From assembly GCA_963760285.1 (NCBI GenBank), contig CAVXCI010000001.1:1178001-1242000 (forward strand): a stretch of DNA of 64,000 nucleotides. The letters run 5' to 3'. Numbering within the stretch: the first letter of the stretch is position 1; every line of letters begins with the position of its first letter. The position numbers and the translations under genes are program-made. This document shows positions 24,747 to 34,007 of this stretch, piece after piece. The stretch comes from PALSA-278 sp963760285. GTDB taxonomy: Bacteria; Acidobacteriota; Terriglobia; Acidiferrales; UBA7541. The notes beneath the pieces are model-generated. The model had not been told where the DNA came from. It did no database searches and saw nothing but the letters and a program-made list of their open reading frames with translations.

Positions 24747-26804
24747 ATGACACCTTCAACGACGCTTTCGACAACCATCGCTCCACCTGCACTGGATGAG
24801 GTCTGTATCAACACGCTCCGCTTCCTGGCCGTGGACATGGTGCAGAAGGCGAAGTCGGGTCATCCGGGCTTGCCCCTGGGTTCGGCGGCCATGGCTTACA
24901 CGCTTTGGGATCGCTTTCTCAAGTTCAACCCGCGTGATCCCTTCTGGCCTGACCGGGACCGATTCGTGCTGTCGGCCGGACACGGATGCGCACTCCTCTA
25001 CGCTCTGCTTCATGTCACCGGTTTCGATTTGCCGCTCGAGGAACTCCAGAGATTCCGCCAATGGGGAAGTCGCACGCCAGGCCATCCGGAATATGGCAAG
25101 ACACCTGGGGTTGAAGCTACCACGGGTCCCTTGGGGCAAGGACTGGCCAATGCCGTCGGAATGGCCATCGCCGAAGTGGCTCTCGCAGCGCGGTTCAATC
25201 GACCAGGCCACCACATCGTGGACCACTATACCTACGTTTTGGCGAGCGATGGCGACCTGGAAGAAGGGATTTCCTCCGAGGCTGGATCAGAAGCTGGGCA
25301 TCTGCGGCTGGGCAAGCTCATCGTTCTCTATGCGAACAACCACATCACGATCGAAGGCAGCACCGAGCTGGCTTTCACCGAAGACCGGATGGCGCGTTTT
25401 GCGGCTTTCGGCTGGCACGTCCAGCGAGTCGAACAAAGCAACGACGTCGATGCAGTCGCCCTTGCATTGAAAGCGGCACGGGAAGAACGCGGCCGGCCCT
25501 CCTTGATTCTAGTTCGCACCCACATCGGCTTCGGCAGTCCCCACAAGCAGGACACGGCGGCAGCCCATGGAGAGCCGCTCGGTGTGGAGGAGGTCCGTCT
25601 GACCAAGGAGGGACTGGGCTGGCCCGTTACACCTCTCTTTCACATTCCCGACGAGGCCTTGGAGCATTTCCGAAAAGCGATCACGCGGGGCAGTGCCGCA
25701 CAGGCGGATTGGGAATCGCGTCTTAAGGCTTTCGCAAAAGATAATGCTGAGTTGGCCGCCGAGTTCCAGCGGGTCATCAACCGGCAGCTTCCGCAACGTT
25801 GGGATGCCAACCTTCCCACATTCACCTCGGCGGACGCCCCAATGGCAACTCGCATTGCTTCGGGAAAGACGATCGCCGTTCTGAACTCTCATCTGCCCGA
25901 AATGATGGGAGGCTCGGCCGATCTTGCTCCCAGCACCTTCACGAATATGGAAGGGGCCGGGAACTTCGAACCCGAGAATTGGGCCGGACGCAATATGCAC
26001 TTCGGCATACGCGAACATGCCATGGGCGCGATCCTGAACGGCATGGCGCTGCACCGTGGTCTCATCCCCTTTGGCGGTACCTTTCTGATCTTCAGCGACT
26101 ACATGCGTCCTCCTATGCGCCTGGCAGCCATGAACGGTCTACCGGTGATTTATGTTTTTACTCACGACAGCATCGCCATGGGAGAGGATGGCCCGACCCA
26201 TCAGCCCGTCGAGCAACTGGTGGGATTGCGATCCATTCCCGGCATGGTTGTGATTCGACCGGCGGATGCCAACGAGACCGTTGCCGCGTGGCGAATCGCC
26301 ATTGGGCGCAAAGACGGTCCCGTCGCCCTGATCTTAACTCGCCAGGGACTTCCCGTACTCGATATGACGCGCTATCCAGGCATACACGAGGGGGTATCGC
26401 TTGGCGGCTACATCCTGGCGGACTCTTCATTGAATTCGAAACCGAACATCATTCTGATCGCGACAGGTTCCGAAGTGCATCTGGCGCTGGAGGCTCGTGA
26501 TCAATTGGCAAGTGAGGGCGTCCGAGCGAGAGTGGTGAGCATGCCTAGTACGAATCTTTTTTCGATGCAGTCTGAGCAATATCGTGACAAGGTCTTGCCG
26601 CCCGGCGTGCCTCTATTGGCCATCGAGGCCGGCGTGTCTCTTGGTTGGAACTCCTATGTTGGTCCCCAGATCGCCGTAATTGGAGTCGACACCTTCGGGG
26701 CATCGGCCCCCGGACCCGTTGTGATGGAGCATTATGGCTTCACCGTGGAGAACATCTGCAAGCAGACGCATAGGTTGCTCGAGCAGCTCAAGGGGAAACC
26801 CTGA
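24747..26804 (+). CDS. tkt: Transketolase
   Basis: A full-length 685-residue thiamine-diphosphate enzyme that moves two-carbon units between pentose phosphate sugars. GHPGLPLGSAAMAYTLW and DRFVLSAGHG are N-terminal domain motifs. SDGDLEEGISSEAGSEAGHL is the TPP/Mg motif, somewhat divergent from the usual GDG..N. The pyrimidine domain shows HFGIREHAMGAILNGMALH, and THDSIAMGEDGPTHQPVEQL is the transketolase signature. The rpiB start overlaps its stop, and transaldolase follows, so the non-oxidative pentose phosphate steps form an operon. Confidence 0.95.
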   Translation: MTPSTTLSTTIAPPALDEVCINTLRFLAVDMVQKAKSGHPGLPLGSAAMAYTLWDRFLKFNPRDPFWPDRDRFVLSAGHGCALLYALLHVTGFDLPLEELQRFRQWGSRTPGHPEYGKTPGVEATTGPLGQGLANAVGMAIAEVALAARFNRPGHHIVDHYTYVLASDGDLEEGISSEAGSEAGHLRLGKLIVLYANNHITIEGSTELAFTEDRMARFAAFGWHVQRVEQSNDVDAVALALKAAREERGRPSLILVRTHIGFGSPHKQDTAAAHGEPLGVEEVRLTKEGLGWPVTPLFHIPDEALEHFRKAITRGSAAQADWESRLKAFAKDNAELAAEFQRVINRQLPQRWDANLPTFTSADAPMATRIASGKTIAVLNSHLPEMMGGSADLAPSTFTNMEGAGNFEPENWAGRNMHFGIREHAMGAILNGMALHRGLIPFGGTFLIFSDYMRPPMRLAAMNGLPVIYVFTHDSIAMGEDGPTHQPVEQLVGLRSIPGMVVIRPADANETVAAWRIAIGRKDGPVALILTRQGLPVLDMTRYPGIHEGVSLGGYILADSSLNSKPNIILIATGSEVHLALEARDQLASEGVRARVVSMPSTNLFSMQSEQYRDKVLPPGVPLLAIEAGVSLGWNSYVGPQIAVIGVDTFGASAPGPVVMEHYGFTVENICKQTHRLLEQLKGKP

Positions 26805-27272
26805 TGCGCGTGGGAATCGCATCCGATCACGGCGGGTTTGCTCTAAAGGAGCAGATCGCGGAATCGTTACGCAGCTCGGCCTACGAAGTCGTGGACTTCG
26901 GTGCATACCAGCGCATACCAGCTGAATCCCGGAGATGACTATCCCGACTTCGTCGTTCCGTTGGCGAGGGCTGTCGCGTCCGGGGAAGTTGAGAGGGCAG
27001 TGGCGCTCTGCGGCAGCGGCGTGGGGGCATCCATCGCCGCGAACAAAATTCCCGGTGTACGCGCCGGGCTCATCCACGATGTTTTCTCCGCTCATCAAGG
27101 CGTCGAAGATGACGGCATGAATGTCTTTTGTCTAGGCGGGAAAGTGATTGGATTCGCACTCGCCTGGGAACTGATCGAAACCTTTCTGAGCGCCCGATTC
27201 AGCGGCGCTCCACGCCATCAACGGCGCGTGGCGAAAGTCCAGGCGCTGGAGAACCAGGAAATTCTGCGATGA
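26804..27272 (+). pseudogene. rpiB: Ribose-5-phosphate isomerase B, broken by a 10-bp tandem duplication
   Basis: The ATG at 26804 overlaps the tkt stop. The frame reads MRVGIASDHGGFALKEQIAE and EVVDFGAYQ, then meets GCATACCAGC twice in tandem (26903-26912, 26913-26922) and stops after RIPAESRR. Removing one copy restores VVDFGAYQLNPGDDYPDF, and the next frame completes the protein with CGSGVGASIAANKIPGVRAG and the HDVFSAHQG block. The enzyme would interconvert ribose and ribulose 5-phosphate. A GTG at 26901 could restart translation without the N-terminal strand, but SDHGG would be lost. Confidence 0.88.
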
Positions 27273-27376
27273 GGGTTCAAGGCTCGTCGATCGAAAGAAT
27301 TCGCGATGACCAATAATCGCAAGCCGCCTCTTCGGCAAAGATCGCCCAGCGGCGCACCATTTTTTCTAGGAGGGAG

Positions 27377-28462
27377 ATGATGAGAGCGACCCAAGAACTG
27401 CACGAAATCGGCCAGAGTCTCTGGCTCGACAATATCACCCGCGGTCTGCTGAGCAGCGGCACACTCCGTCGTTACATCGAAGAATTCTCGGTCACGGGAC
27501 TCACCTCGAACCCCACGATCTTCGATCACGCCATCAAGAACAGTCACGATTATGACGACGCCATCCGACAGAAATTGCAGGAAGGCAAGTCGGGCGAAGC
27601 GCTGTTCTTCGAGCTTGCGATCGAGGATCTCAGGGCGGCCGCCGATCTGTTTCGCCCAATTCACGATCGGACAAACGGCGTGGACGGTTGGGTCTCCTTG
27701 GAGGTCTCACCCCTGCTGGCCCATGACACGTCAGGCACTCTCGCCGCAGCCAAGGCTCTCCACGCTCGCGCGGAACGGCCGAACCTCTTCATCAAGATTC
27801 CAGGAACCAAGGAAGGCCTTCCCGCCATCGAGGAGGCGATCTTCGCGGGCGTGCCGATCAACGTGACACTCTTGTTCTCCAGCGCGCAATACGTCGCGGC
27901 CGCCGAGGCGTATCTGCGGGGCATCGAACGGCGGATTATCGCCGGTCTGAATCCCGCGGTCGGCTCCGTCGCTTCCCTATTCGTCAGCCGCTGGGATGTC
28001 GCGGTGATGAAGAAAACGCCCGAGGAATTGCACAACCAACTGGGCATTGCCATCGCCGGGCAGGTTTATGAGAGCTACCGCTCGCTGCTCGACTCGCCGC
28101 GCTGGCAGCGCATCCTCAACGCGGGCGCCCGTTCGCAACGCCTCCTCTGGGCCAGCACTGGAACAAAGGACCCGAAAGCTTCCGATATCCTTTATGTACG
28201 AGCTCTCGCAGCACCCTTTACGGTAAACACGATGCCCGAGACCACTTTGAAAGCTCTCGCCGACCATGGAGATATAGGCGAAACGCTGCCCGCGGACGCC
28301 CATGTCTCCGGCGAGGCCTTGGCTAGGTTCACCAAAGCCGGCATTGACCTTGACGTGCTCGGAGCACAACTTCTGGACGAAGGGGCTAAATCATTCGGCA
28401 TGTCCTGGAAAGATCTGATGGAATGCATCGCCTCCAAGAGCAAAACGCTGAAGGCCGCCTGA
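27377..28462 (+). CDS. tal: Transaldolase
   Basis: A 361-residue transaldolase of the longer bacterial type. It forms a Schiff base on Lys in NLFIKIPGTKEGL (about residue 140) and transfers dihydroxyacetone units between sedoheptulose 7-phosphate and glyceraldehyde 3-phosphate. Other markers are VTGLTSNPTIFDHAIK, WVSLEVSPLLAHDT, INVTLLFS and a late LWASTGTKDPKASD block. GGAGGG precedes the start; a second in-frame ATG follows at 27380. It completes the tkt-rpiB-tal set. Confidence 0.94.
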   Translation: MMRATQELHEIGQSLWLDNITRGLLSSGTLRRYIEEFSVTGLTSNPTIFDHAIKNSHDYDDAIRQKLQEGKSGEALFFELAIEDLRAAADLFRPIHDRTNGVDGWVSLEVSPLLAHDTSGTLAAAKALHARAERPNLFIKIPGTKEGLPAIEEAIFAGVPINVTLLFSSAQYVAAAEAYLRGIERRIIAGLNPAVGSVASLFVSRWDVAVMKKTPEELHNQLGIAIAGQVYESYRSLLDSPRWQRILNAGARSQRLLWASTGTKDPKASDILYVRALAAPFTVNTMPETTLKALADHGDIGETLPADAHVSGEALARFTKAGIDLDVLGAQLLDEGAKSFGMSWKDLMECIASKSKTLKAA

Positions 28463-28483
28463 GTCCGGAGGGGCCGCACCGCC

Positions 28484-28685
28484 TCAGCAGTTACACGTTT
28501 TCGCCAGCACCTCCTGCGATATTTTGGGGAGCAGCGTCTGGCGTTTGTCTTCCTTGCCGAACCGCGCGAGCGGCAACAACATGCGAGTCAGCCGCTTCTC
28601 AGTGGAGTTAAAGAGTTGATCGACCAAATCTTCCTCGATCCGGATCTTCCTCGAGAGCATGTAAGCGATAACACACGCGCTGAAT
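28484..28685 (-). pseudogene. Crp/Fnr C-terminal remnant
   Basis: On the minus strand the frame reads FSACVIAYMLSRKIRIEEDL then VDQLFNSTEKRLTRMLLPLA and KISQEVLA before a stop. This aligns with FITYMLGRNIRIEEDLVDQLFNSSEKRLARTLLLLARYG in the regulator at 6819. It ends in the first helix of the helix-turn-helix, and a stop precedes FSA, so only the dimerisation helix region survives. Confidence 0.8.
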
Positions 28686-28788
28686 CAGGAAAACATGGGA
28701 TTGAACGCTTTTTGGCACGGGCTTTCAGACGATTTGAAGCTGCAGTTGCCAGCTGTCGTTCTTATCTTTGCTGGTACAGCAGGTGTTA

Positions 28789-28950
28789 CTACAGCACCTC
28801 GATTCGACCATCACCGAGGCTCTTCATAATGAAGTTCTCGGTTTCCGCCGCCGCCGCGCTTCTCCCCCCAAGCGCGGCCTTGGCGCCCTGCTCGGCTTCA
28901 TCCTCCCAGCGATAGAACAGATTCGGAGCGATCCCCCGTGACGCCGAGTC
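28789..28950 (-). pseudogene. IS3-type OrfA remnant
   Basis: The minus-strand frame contains RGIAPNLFYRWEDEAEQGAK and AALGGRSAAAAETE, the end of the helix-turn-helix protein OrfA of IS3-family elements (usual wording VAPNLYYRWKDE). The N-terminal part and OrfB are absent. It has decayed and cannot mobilise anything. Confidence 0.65.
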
Positions 28951-28958
28951 GTTTATCC

Positions 28959-29177
28959 CTATTTCATATTGGCATCCCGCACGAGCTTGGTCCTCCGTTC
29001 TTCGTATTCCTCGCTTGTGATCTCCCCGGCGGCATATCTTCTTTGCAGGAGCTGCAAAGGTGATTGCATTTGCCGGTACGTAGTTCGCCTCACCGGCATC
29101 ATGAAGGAAAAAAACACCATCCAGAGGACGATCCAGAAAAACCACCAGTACCAGTGCATTCCCCAAAAGTAGTGCAT
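28959..29177 (-). CDS. SHOCT-domain membrane protein (72 aa)
   Basis: One Trp-rich membrane segment (FWGMHWYWWFFWIVLWMVFF) is followed by a short cytosolic SHOCT domain: LQLLQRRYAAGEITSEEYEERRTKL. AAGGAGA lies upstream. SHOCT domains are thought to mediate oligomerisation. Such small proteins accompany membrane-stress genes; here the neighbour downstream on the same strand side is a UPF0182 protein. Confidence 0.85.
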   Translation of the reverse strand: MHYFWGMHWYWWFFWIVLWMVFFSFMMPVRRTTYRQMQSPLQLLQRRYAAGEITSEEYEERRTKLVRDANMK

Positions 29178-29305
29178 AGTCGGAATCTCCTTTTTACCTC
29201 ACAAAAACGGCGCACTGAAGCGCCCGCTATGGTTTGTCGTCTGTACTACCAGACCCACATTGCCTCATTTTGCTGAACGTTCGCGCAACATTCGAGTTGC
29301 CTCCT

Positions 29306-32059
29306 TTATGGGGCCGGGGTTGCCAGCAGGCGCTTAAGTGAATCGATTGCCTTTTGAGCTTCGACAAGTTGAGCCCTGGCTTGATCCAGCGTCGCTTTCG
29401 GTAGAGGCACCTGCGTCCCGCTCTGTTGCGCCGAAGGCGATGAGTTTTCAAACAAGGAACTCAGCGCTTCGTCAAGCGTGGGTTCCATTACGACTTTATC
29501 TCCCGTGGCCACGATCACGCGTTTCAGTTGAGGGAAATTTGTGCCTTCCGCTTTGAGATAGAGTGGAACCACATAGAGAAAGGAGTTCTCAATCGGGATC
29601 ACGATCAGCTTCCCCCGAATTACATTCGATCCTTTCTGGTCCCACAGCGTAAGTTGTTGGGAAATAGTCGTGCTCTGATCGATCATGGCGCTGATCTGGT
29701 TTGGTCCGTAGATCAGCTTCTCTTTCGGGAGCTCGTAGAACAGCATCTTCCCATAGTCGGGGAAATCGCACCTCGCCGCCAGCCACGCGATCATGTTATC
29801 CCTGTTCTGCGGCGTGAAAGGAGTCATCATGAGGTACTCGAGTTGTTGGCTCCCGGGAAGCTTCATCAGTATGTAGTACGGCTCCATGGCGGCAACTGTG
29901 CCGTTGTACTTCTCCTGAGGGGCAACCCAGAGATCTTCCCGGTTGTAGAACACCTGTGGATCGGTCATATGGAACGTCTCGTATTGAGCCGCCTGGATAG
30001 CGAAGAGATCCTGCGGATAGCGCAGGTGGCTTTTCATATCCGCTGAAAGCTCACTCAGACCCTTGAAGACACCCGGGAAAGCGCGCCGGTATACGTCGAG
30101 AACGGGGTCGTTGGGATCCATAATGTAGAACGACACCGTTCCGTTATACATGTCCACGACGATCTTTACGGAGTTGCGGATGTAATTGATCCCCTCTGCC
30201 GAACCACTCGCCTGCGGCCGCGAGTAGGGGAAGCGGTCCGAGGTCGTATACGCATCCTGAATCCAATACTGCTTCCCTTCGCTCACTACCGCATACGGAT
30301 CCTGGTCCAGAAGCAAGAAGGGCGCGACCTGTGAAACACGCTCCTGGACGCTCCTCCAAATCTGAATTCTGCTTTGCGGCCTAAGATAGGAGGTGAGCAA
30401 AATATTGATGTCCTTTTGCGTCCACGTAAACAAAAGCCTCTTCCAAATGCTATCCAGTGGGATTCCGCCCTTTCCCCTGTAGCTTGTATAAACATTCTCA
30501 TTGCCTTTGGGATAGTCGAACTCTTTGATCCCGGTCGACACGATCTTGTAGCCCGGTGCGACCTCCCCGTAGTAGATTGCCGGCTGAGAAATATTCAGGC
30601 GCTCATACTGAGATTCGGGAGGAATATTCTTAATAAGATATTGCGGAAACCCTCCGCCTTCGGTCTTCGAAACAAAATTCATAACCAACCCATATCCATG
30701 GGTGAACTCCAGGTTCTCGTTGACCCAGGTTTGCGCCGCCGCGGGCAGTTCCGGGGCGAGTTCGCGGGATGCAAGCATCACCTGATGATAGCCATCTGCC
30801 AGATGGTATCGATCGACATCTACGTTATAGAACTGGTAGTAGAGCCGGATTGCCTGGGTTTGTTGATAGGTCTGAAGTAACGGCCGCGAATCCCAGAGAC
30901 GGATATTCTGGATCGTGTCCTCATTTCTGGCTAGCACTTCTGGAGTCAGATCCGTCAGAGCAGGATAGGCGGTTTCCTGGATTCCCTCAAGATTATAGGC
31001 GTTTCGAGTGGAGTCTATGTAATATCCCAGATAGGGTCTCTCAAGCCTTAGCTCGCTGGGTCGAATGACGAAGGTCTGAAACAGGTAGGGCACCGCCAGT
31101 ACTCCGACTACATACAGCACCACATAGGCACCAATGCCCGCTACCACCGCCTTAACACGTGGACGGAAAACAGTAAGCGCGAGAAGCGCACATGCCAGAG
31201 CGGAGGCGCCGACCATACCCCAGAGGGCGATCCTGGTCACGTGCGCGGCTGCATAGCCGGCTCCGTATACAACGCCAAGCGTCGAATAGACGAGTTCGTA
31301 GTGATCCAGATAAAACCCCCACCCGAAATTCGCGGCCAAAATGAAGAGAAGCACGACCAGATGTCGAGATGTCTTGTCACCTATAGTGATTGTTTGACCC
31401 GGCTTGTACTGCCGTAGTCCGAGAACGGCAACAAAACCAAGTATCGCGAGGGCGGCCACCGTCAGAATGGTGAGGCTACCCTGCAGCAGCTCGTAGAAGG
31501 GGAGACGGAAGAAATAGAAGCCAAGGTCGACCCCAAAAAGAGGGTCGGCCACCCCGAACGAGCCACCGTAACGAAAGCGCAGATAAGTGTCCCATTGAGT
31601 CGAAACGCCGACGGCAAATATCAAGGAAACGAATACGGCAACCACACCAATGCCCCACATTAACAGTCTGGGGCTTAGATCGAGGTTGATTCTGCTGCCT
31701 GCATCGGTGGAGGCAGCGACAACCTTGCCGGAAGGGCGGTGTTCCTGTGAAATGTCGATGCTCGTAGCTGCAAAACGGAGATTGATCCACAGATATAGAA
31801 ACCCAAAGACCAGGGCTGCGCCAAACATTACCCACTTGACAGATAGAAGGGTCCAGAAGATGCCCACGTAGTCGAGTTCTCTCATCCAAAGCCATTTTTG
31901 GATTAAGCCGAGGAAGACAGTCAGAACGAAGACGAATGCGACGATTGCAAACAAAACCCACCTCAGGAGATGACTTCTATTGGGTGGGGGCCCCCCGCTG
32001 GAATTGTCGCGAGGTTCGTGTGGCACGGTAGCTATTGTCTCAACGGCTGTCGCATTCAT
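29306..32059 (-). CDS. UPF0182 family membrane protein
   Basis: A 917-residue protein with about seven N-terminal helices (residues 30-330), including the UPF0182 wording WLWMRELDYVGIFWTLLSVK and DPLFGVDLGFYFFRLPFYEL. A large extracytoplasmic domain follows (RPYLGYYIDSTRNAYNLEGI, YGLVMNFVSKTEGGGFPQYL, YYILMKLPG). The C-terminus is predicted helical with an Ala/Gln-rich segment. The function of COG1615 proteins is unknown. The ATG at 32059 is chosen because GAGGATGG lies upstream and the extra 46 residues of the longer frame read through the neighbouring remnant. Confidence 0.9.
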   Translation of the reverse strand: MNATAVETIATVPHEPRDNSSGGPPPNRSHLLRWVLFAIVAFVFVLTVFLGLIQKWLWMRELDYVGIFWTLLSVKWVMFGAALVFGFLYLWINLRFAATSIDISQEHRPSGKVVAASTDAGSRINLDLSPRLLMWGIGVVAVFVSLIFAVGVSTQWDTYLRFRYGGSFGVADPLFGVDLGFYFFRLPFYELLQGSLTILTVAALAILGFVAVLGLRQYKPGQTITIGDKTSRHLVVLLFILAANFGWGFYLDHYELVYSTLGVVYGAGYAAAHVTRIALWGMVGASALACALLALTVFRPRVKAVVAGIGAYVVLYVVGVLAVPYLFQTFVIRPSELRLERPYLGYYIDSTRNAYNLEGIQETAYPALTDLTPEVLARNEDTIQNIRLWDSRPLLQTYQQTQAIRLYYQFYNVDVDRYHLADGYHQVMLASRELAPELPAAAQTWVNENLEFTHGYGLVMNFVSKTEGGGFPQYLIKNIPPESQYERLNISQPAIYYGEVAPGYKIVSTGIKEFDYPKGNENVYTSYRGKGGIPLDSIWKRLLFTWTQKDINILLTSYLRPQSRIQIWRSVQERVSQVAPFLLLDQDPYAVVSEGKQYWIQDAYTTSDRFPYSRPQASGSAEGINYIRNSVKIVVDMYNGTVSFYIMDPNDPVLDVYRRAFPGVFKGLSELSADMKSHLRYPQDLFAIQAAQYETFHMTDPQVFYNREDLWVAPQEKYNGTVAAMEPYYILMKLPGSQQLEYLMMTPFTPQNRDNMIAWLAARCDFPDYGKMLFYELPKEKLIYGPNQISAMIDQSTTISQQLTLWDQKGSNVIRGKLIVIPIENSFLYVVPLYLKAEGTNFPQLKRVIVATGDKVVMEPTLDEALSSLFENSSPSAQQSGTQVPLPKATLDQARAQLVEAQKAIDSLKRLLATPAP

Positions 32060-32096
32060 TGTCCATCCTCCATTCGGCTTTCTCACATCCTGCCAG

Positions 32097-32500
32097 CTAG
32101 GCCATTGCAATGCTTCTGTTGGTTTCTGCGTGCCGATGCCATTTCCCCGACGATGCTGCTTTCGCCTCGACCATCGGCTCGTTGGTTCCAGTGACAACCT
32201 GCGGGCTGCTGGCGGCTTCTTTCACACCTGTTTCCTGGGCAGAAGCATCGCCTCTCGGGGACAACCCTGGCCTCGTCTCCACCCGAAGGCTCTTGACAGG
32301 AGCGGCTCTTGGCATCACTACTTCGAGTGTGCCGTCGTTGAGCGTCGCCTTGGCCTTCGAGAGTTCCACCTCACAGGGCAAATCGATTACTCGGTACATC
32401 AATTGCTCGTACCTAAGCGAATGGGCGTATTTTCCAGATTGGCGGTCGTCGCGTGGCTCGGCGTTGCCACTGATACTCAGCCGGTGCGGTTCAAGATGGC
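32097..32500 (-). pseudogene. Hsp20 (alpha-crystallin) C-terminal remnant
   Basis: The frame reads HRLSISGNAEPRDDRQSGKY, MYRVIDLPCEVELSKAKATL and NDGTLEVVMPRA, the second half of a small heat-shock protein domain with the GVLEV-type motif. An Ala/Ser/Glu-rich tail follows. The first half of the crystallin domain is missing, and the reading upstream belongs to a different gene, so it is a fused fragment. It might be translated but cannot form a normal Hsp20. Confidence 0.75.
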
Positions 32501-32787
32501 CACAAACATCGGGGCGCTCCAGCTGCGGCCGGTGCGACAGGTCGCGAGTCCTCTGCCATAGTCGCCGCCGAATATGAAGGCGAACTTCACGTCGCTTGGA
32601 ATGATGGCGGTACATTTCGCCGATTCCAGCAGATCCTGAGGGATGCCCTGATCCGGGGCGTTCATGATCTCCTGAAAGACTGGGCAGCTTTGTAGGTGCG
32701 ACTCACATCATCGTCGCGGTCTGAGGCGACAGCAGTTACAGCTGCAAGTAGAGCTAGCGTTGTGACAGCCAGAAAACGTTTCAACAT
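32477..32787 (-). pseudogene. YSC84/SYLF-domain lipid-binding protein, broken
   Basis: An ATG at 32787 opens MLKRFLAVTTLALLAAVTAV, a signal peptide, then SRTYKAAQSF and a frameshift. The next frame continues IMNAPDQGIPQDLLESAKCT and FGGDYGRGLATCRTGRSWSA, the start of a SYLF (YSC84) domain. It stops after NRTG where Hsp20 sequence takes over. Losing one T in the run after CAGTC explains the first shift. Only about one third of the domain is left. Confidence 0.75.
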
Positions 32788-33042
32788 TGCGTTTATCCCG
32801 CTCAAATGTGAACTCAGCTCCACCGCCAATCGATCAATTCCCGGAGTCGGTAGCGGGTGATCTAAAACAGAATCTTAAACACTGAGCAAAGCGGTTTCTG
32901 TCCAATAGGGCACACATTTCAATTGTGGTCGCAGACGGGGGAAGAAAATCGGATTCTAAACTGCGCTGTGCCTTGCCAAAACCTCGTCGGCCTTTGGAAT
33001 CAATCAGTTGGCCGAGTCGTTATGCCCCTTCTCCGTTATCGA

Positions 33043-33255
33043 GAACACTCCGGGTTTTGCCTCATCGCCGTATTTCTTGCCGTCTTTGCCCAATGCCTCC
33101 GCAATCGAAGCAGCCTGCTCCTCGAAAATCTGGCCCTTCGCCAACAACTAGCAGTCTGGAAGCGCCGACATCCACGAGGCCGGCTCGGCACAATGGATCG
33201 ACTCTTCTGGGTCGTTACTTGGAAGCTCTGGCCTGGATGGAGGGGAAGCCTGCGA
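33043..33255 (+). pseudogene. Transposase N-terminal remnant
   Basis: The frame contains LRNRSSLLLENLALRQQLAV and WKRRHPRGRLGTMDRLFWVV, then WKLWPGW. It matches the N-terminus of rve-type transposases such as the intact one at 49606 (LRSRKALMAENLFLRKQLAF). The catalytic core is missing. Confidence 0.75.
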
Positions 33256-33340
33256 GCACACCAGAAGCCGGATGCTGAGTCGAGATGTTCCGCAGATCAC
33301 GGGGCGTGGATCGGACAAAATCAACAATAGTTAGCACGAC

Positions 33341-33817
33341 TCAAAACCGCGAAACTAGCAAGAGTCCCAGGCCAATCGCGACCAAATCCTCAAGTATGGC
33401 AATCGCAAGATCTGGCGCGTGCAGCGCCCGCACCAACCCCACTCGGGCGCGATAACCGCCAAACGCTCCGACCAATGATCCGATAGCTCCCATTACCACC
33501 GCGAGCCAAGCAGCACCACTGCCGGCGATACCCAGGCAGGCACCCGTGAGTGAGCCCATGATGATTCGACCAGCCAGCTGAGGGGCACTCGTTCGGGCGG
33601 CCGTGTTAGGGAGTTGATCAACGACAGATTCAACTGCTACGCCAAGGCTGAAAATAGCAACCGCCCATGCTGAGCCCATGAAAGCCAAGTGAGAGTCACA
33701 GAGATTAAGCCAATACAAATGTGCCGCCCATGCCGTCACCGCGGGAGCGGTAAACGTTCGCAGCCCGGCCACTAAACCGATTCCGAATGCCAGCGCTAGT
33801 ACGAATCCGACATGCAT
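33341..33817 (-). CDS. DUF4126 membrane protein
   Basis: A 158-residue integral membrane protein with about four helices. It starts VGFVLALAFGIGLVAGLRTF, includes PAVTAWAAH and a Gly-rich GRIIMGSLTGACLG helix, and ends ILEDLVAIGLGLLLVSRF. The GLR-x-F/T and EDL-x-AIG motifs fit DUF4126. AAGGAG lies upstream. The function is unknown; it sits between degraded DNA and a DoxX gene. Confidence 0.8.
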   Translation of the reverse strand: MHVGFVLALAFGIGLVAGLRTFTAPAVTAWAAHLYWLNLCDSHLAFMGSAWAVAIFSLGVAVESVVDQLPNTAARTSAPQLAGRIIMGSLTGACLGIAGSGAAWLAVVMGAIGSLVGAFGGYRARVGLVRALHAPDLAIAILEDLVAIGLGLLLVSRF

Positions 33818-34007
33818 CGGAGACTCCTTGTTGTGCGCGGCCCTGCGCAGCGTAATACAGATTCTAACGTCACGTCACTTTGCTGAAAAGCTCTGAGAAC
33901 TTGAGTTTAGCAACAGCGAATAATCCTGGCCGGGGCCAAGCCTTTGGATCCGCCCACTTCTGAAACACGGGGAAACTTGTCTGGCAACAAGATGCTTCGT
34001 CGCTCGA

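Noticed and set aside
29528..31068. Plus-strand frames opposite the UPF0182 gene
   Set aside because: Antisense shadows; the minus-strand protein has clear family motifs throughout.
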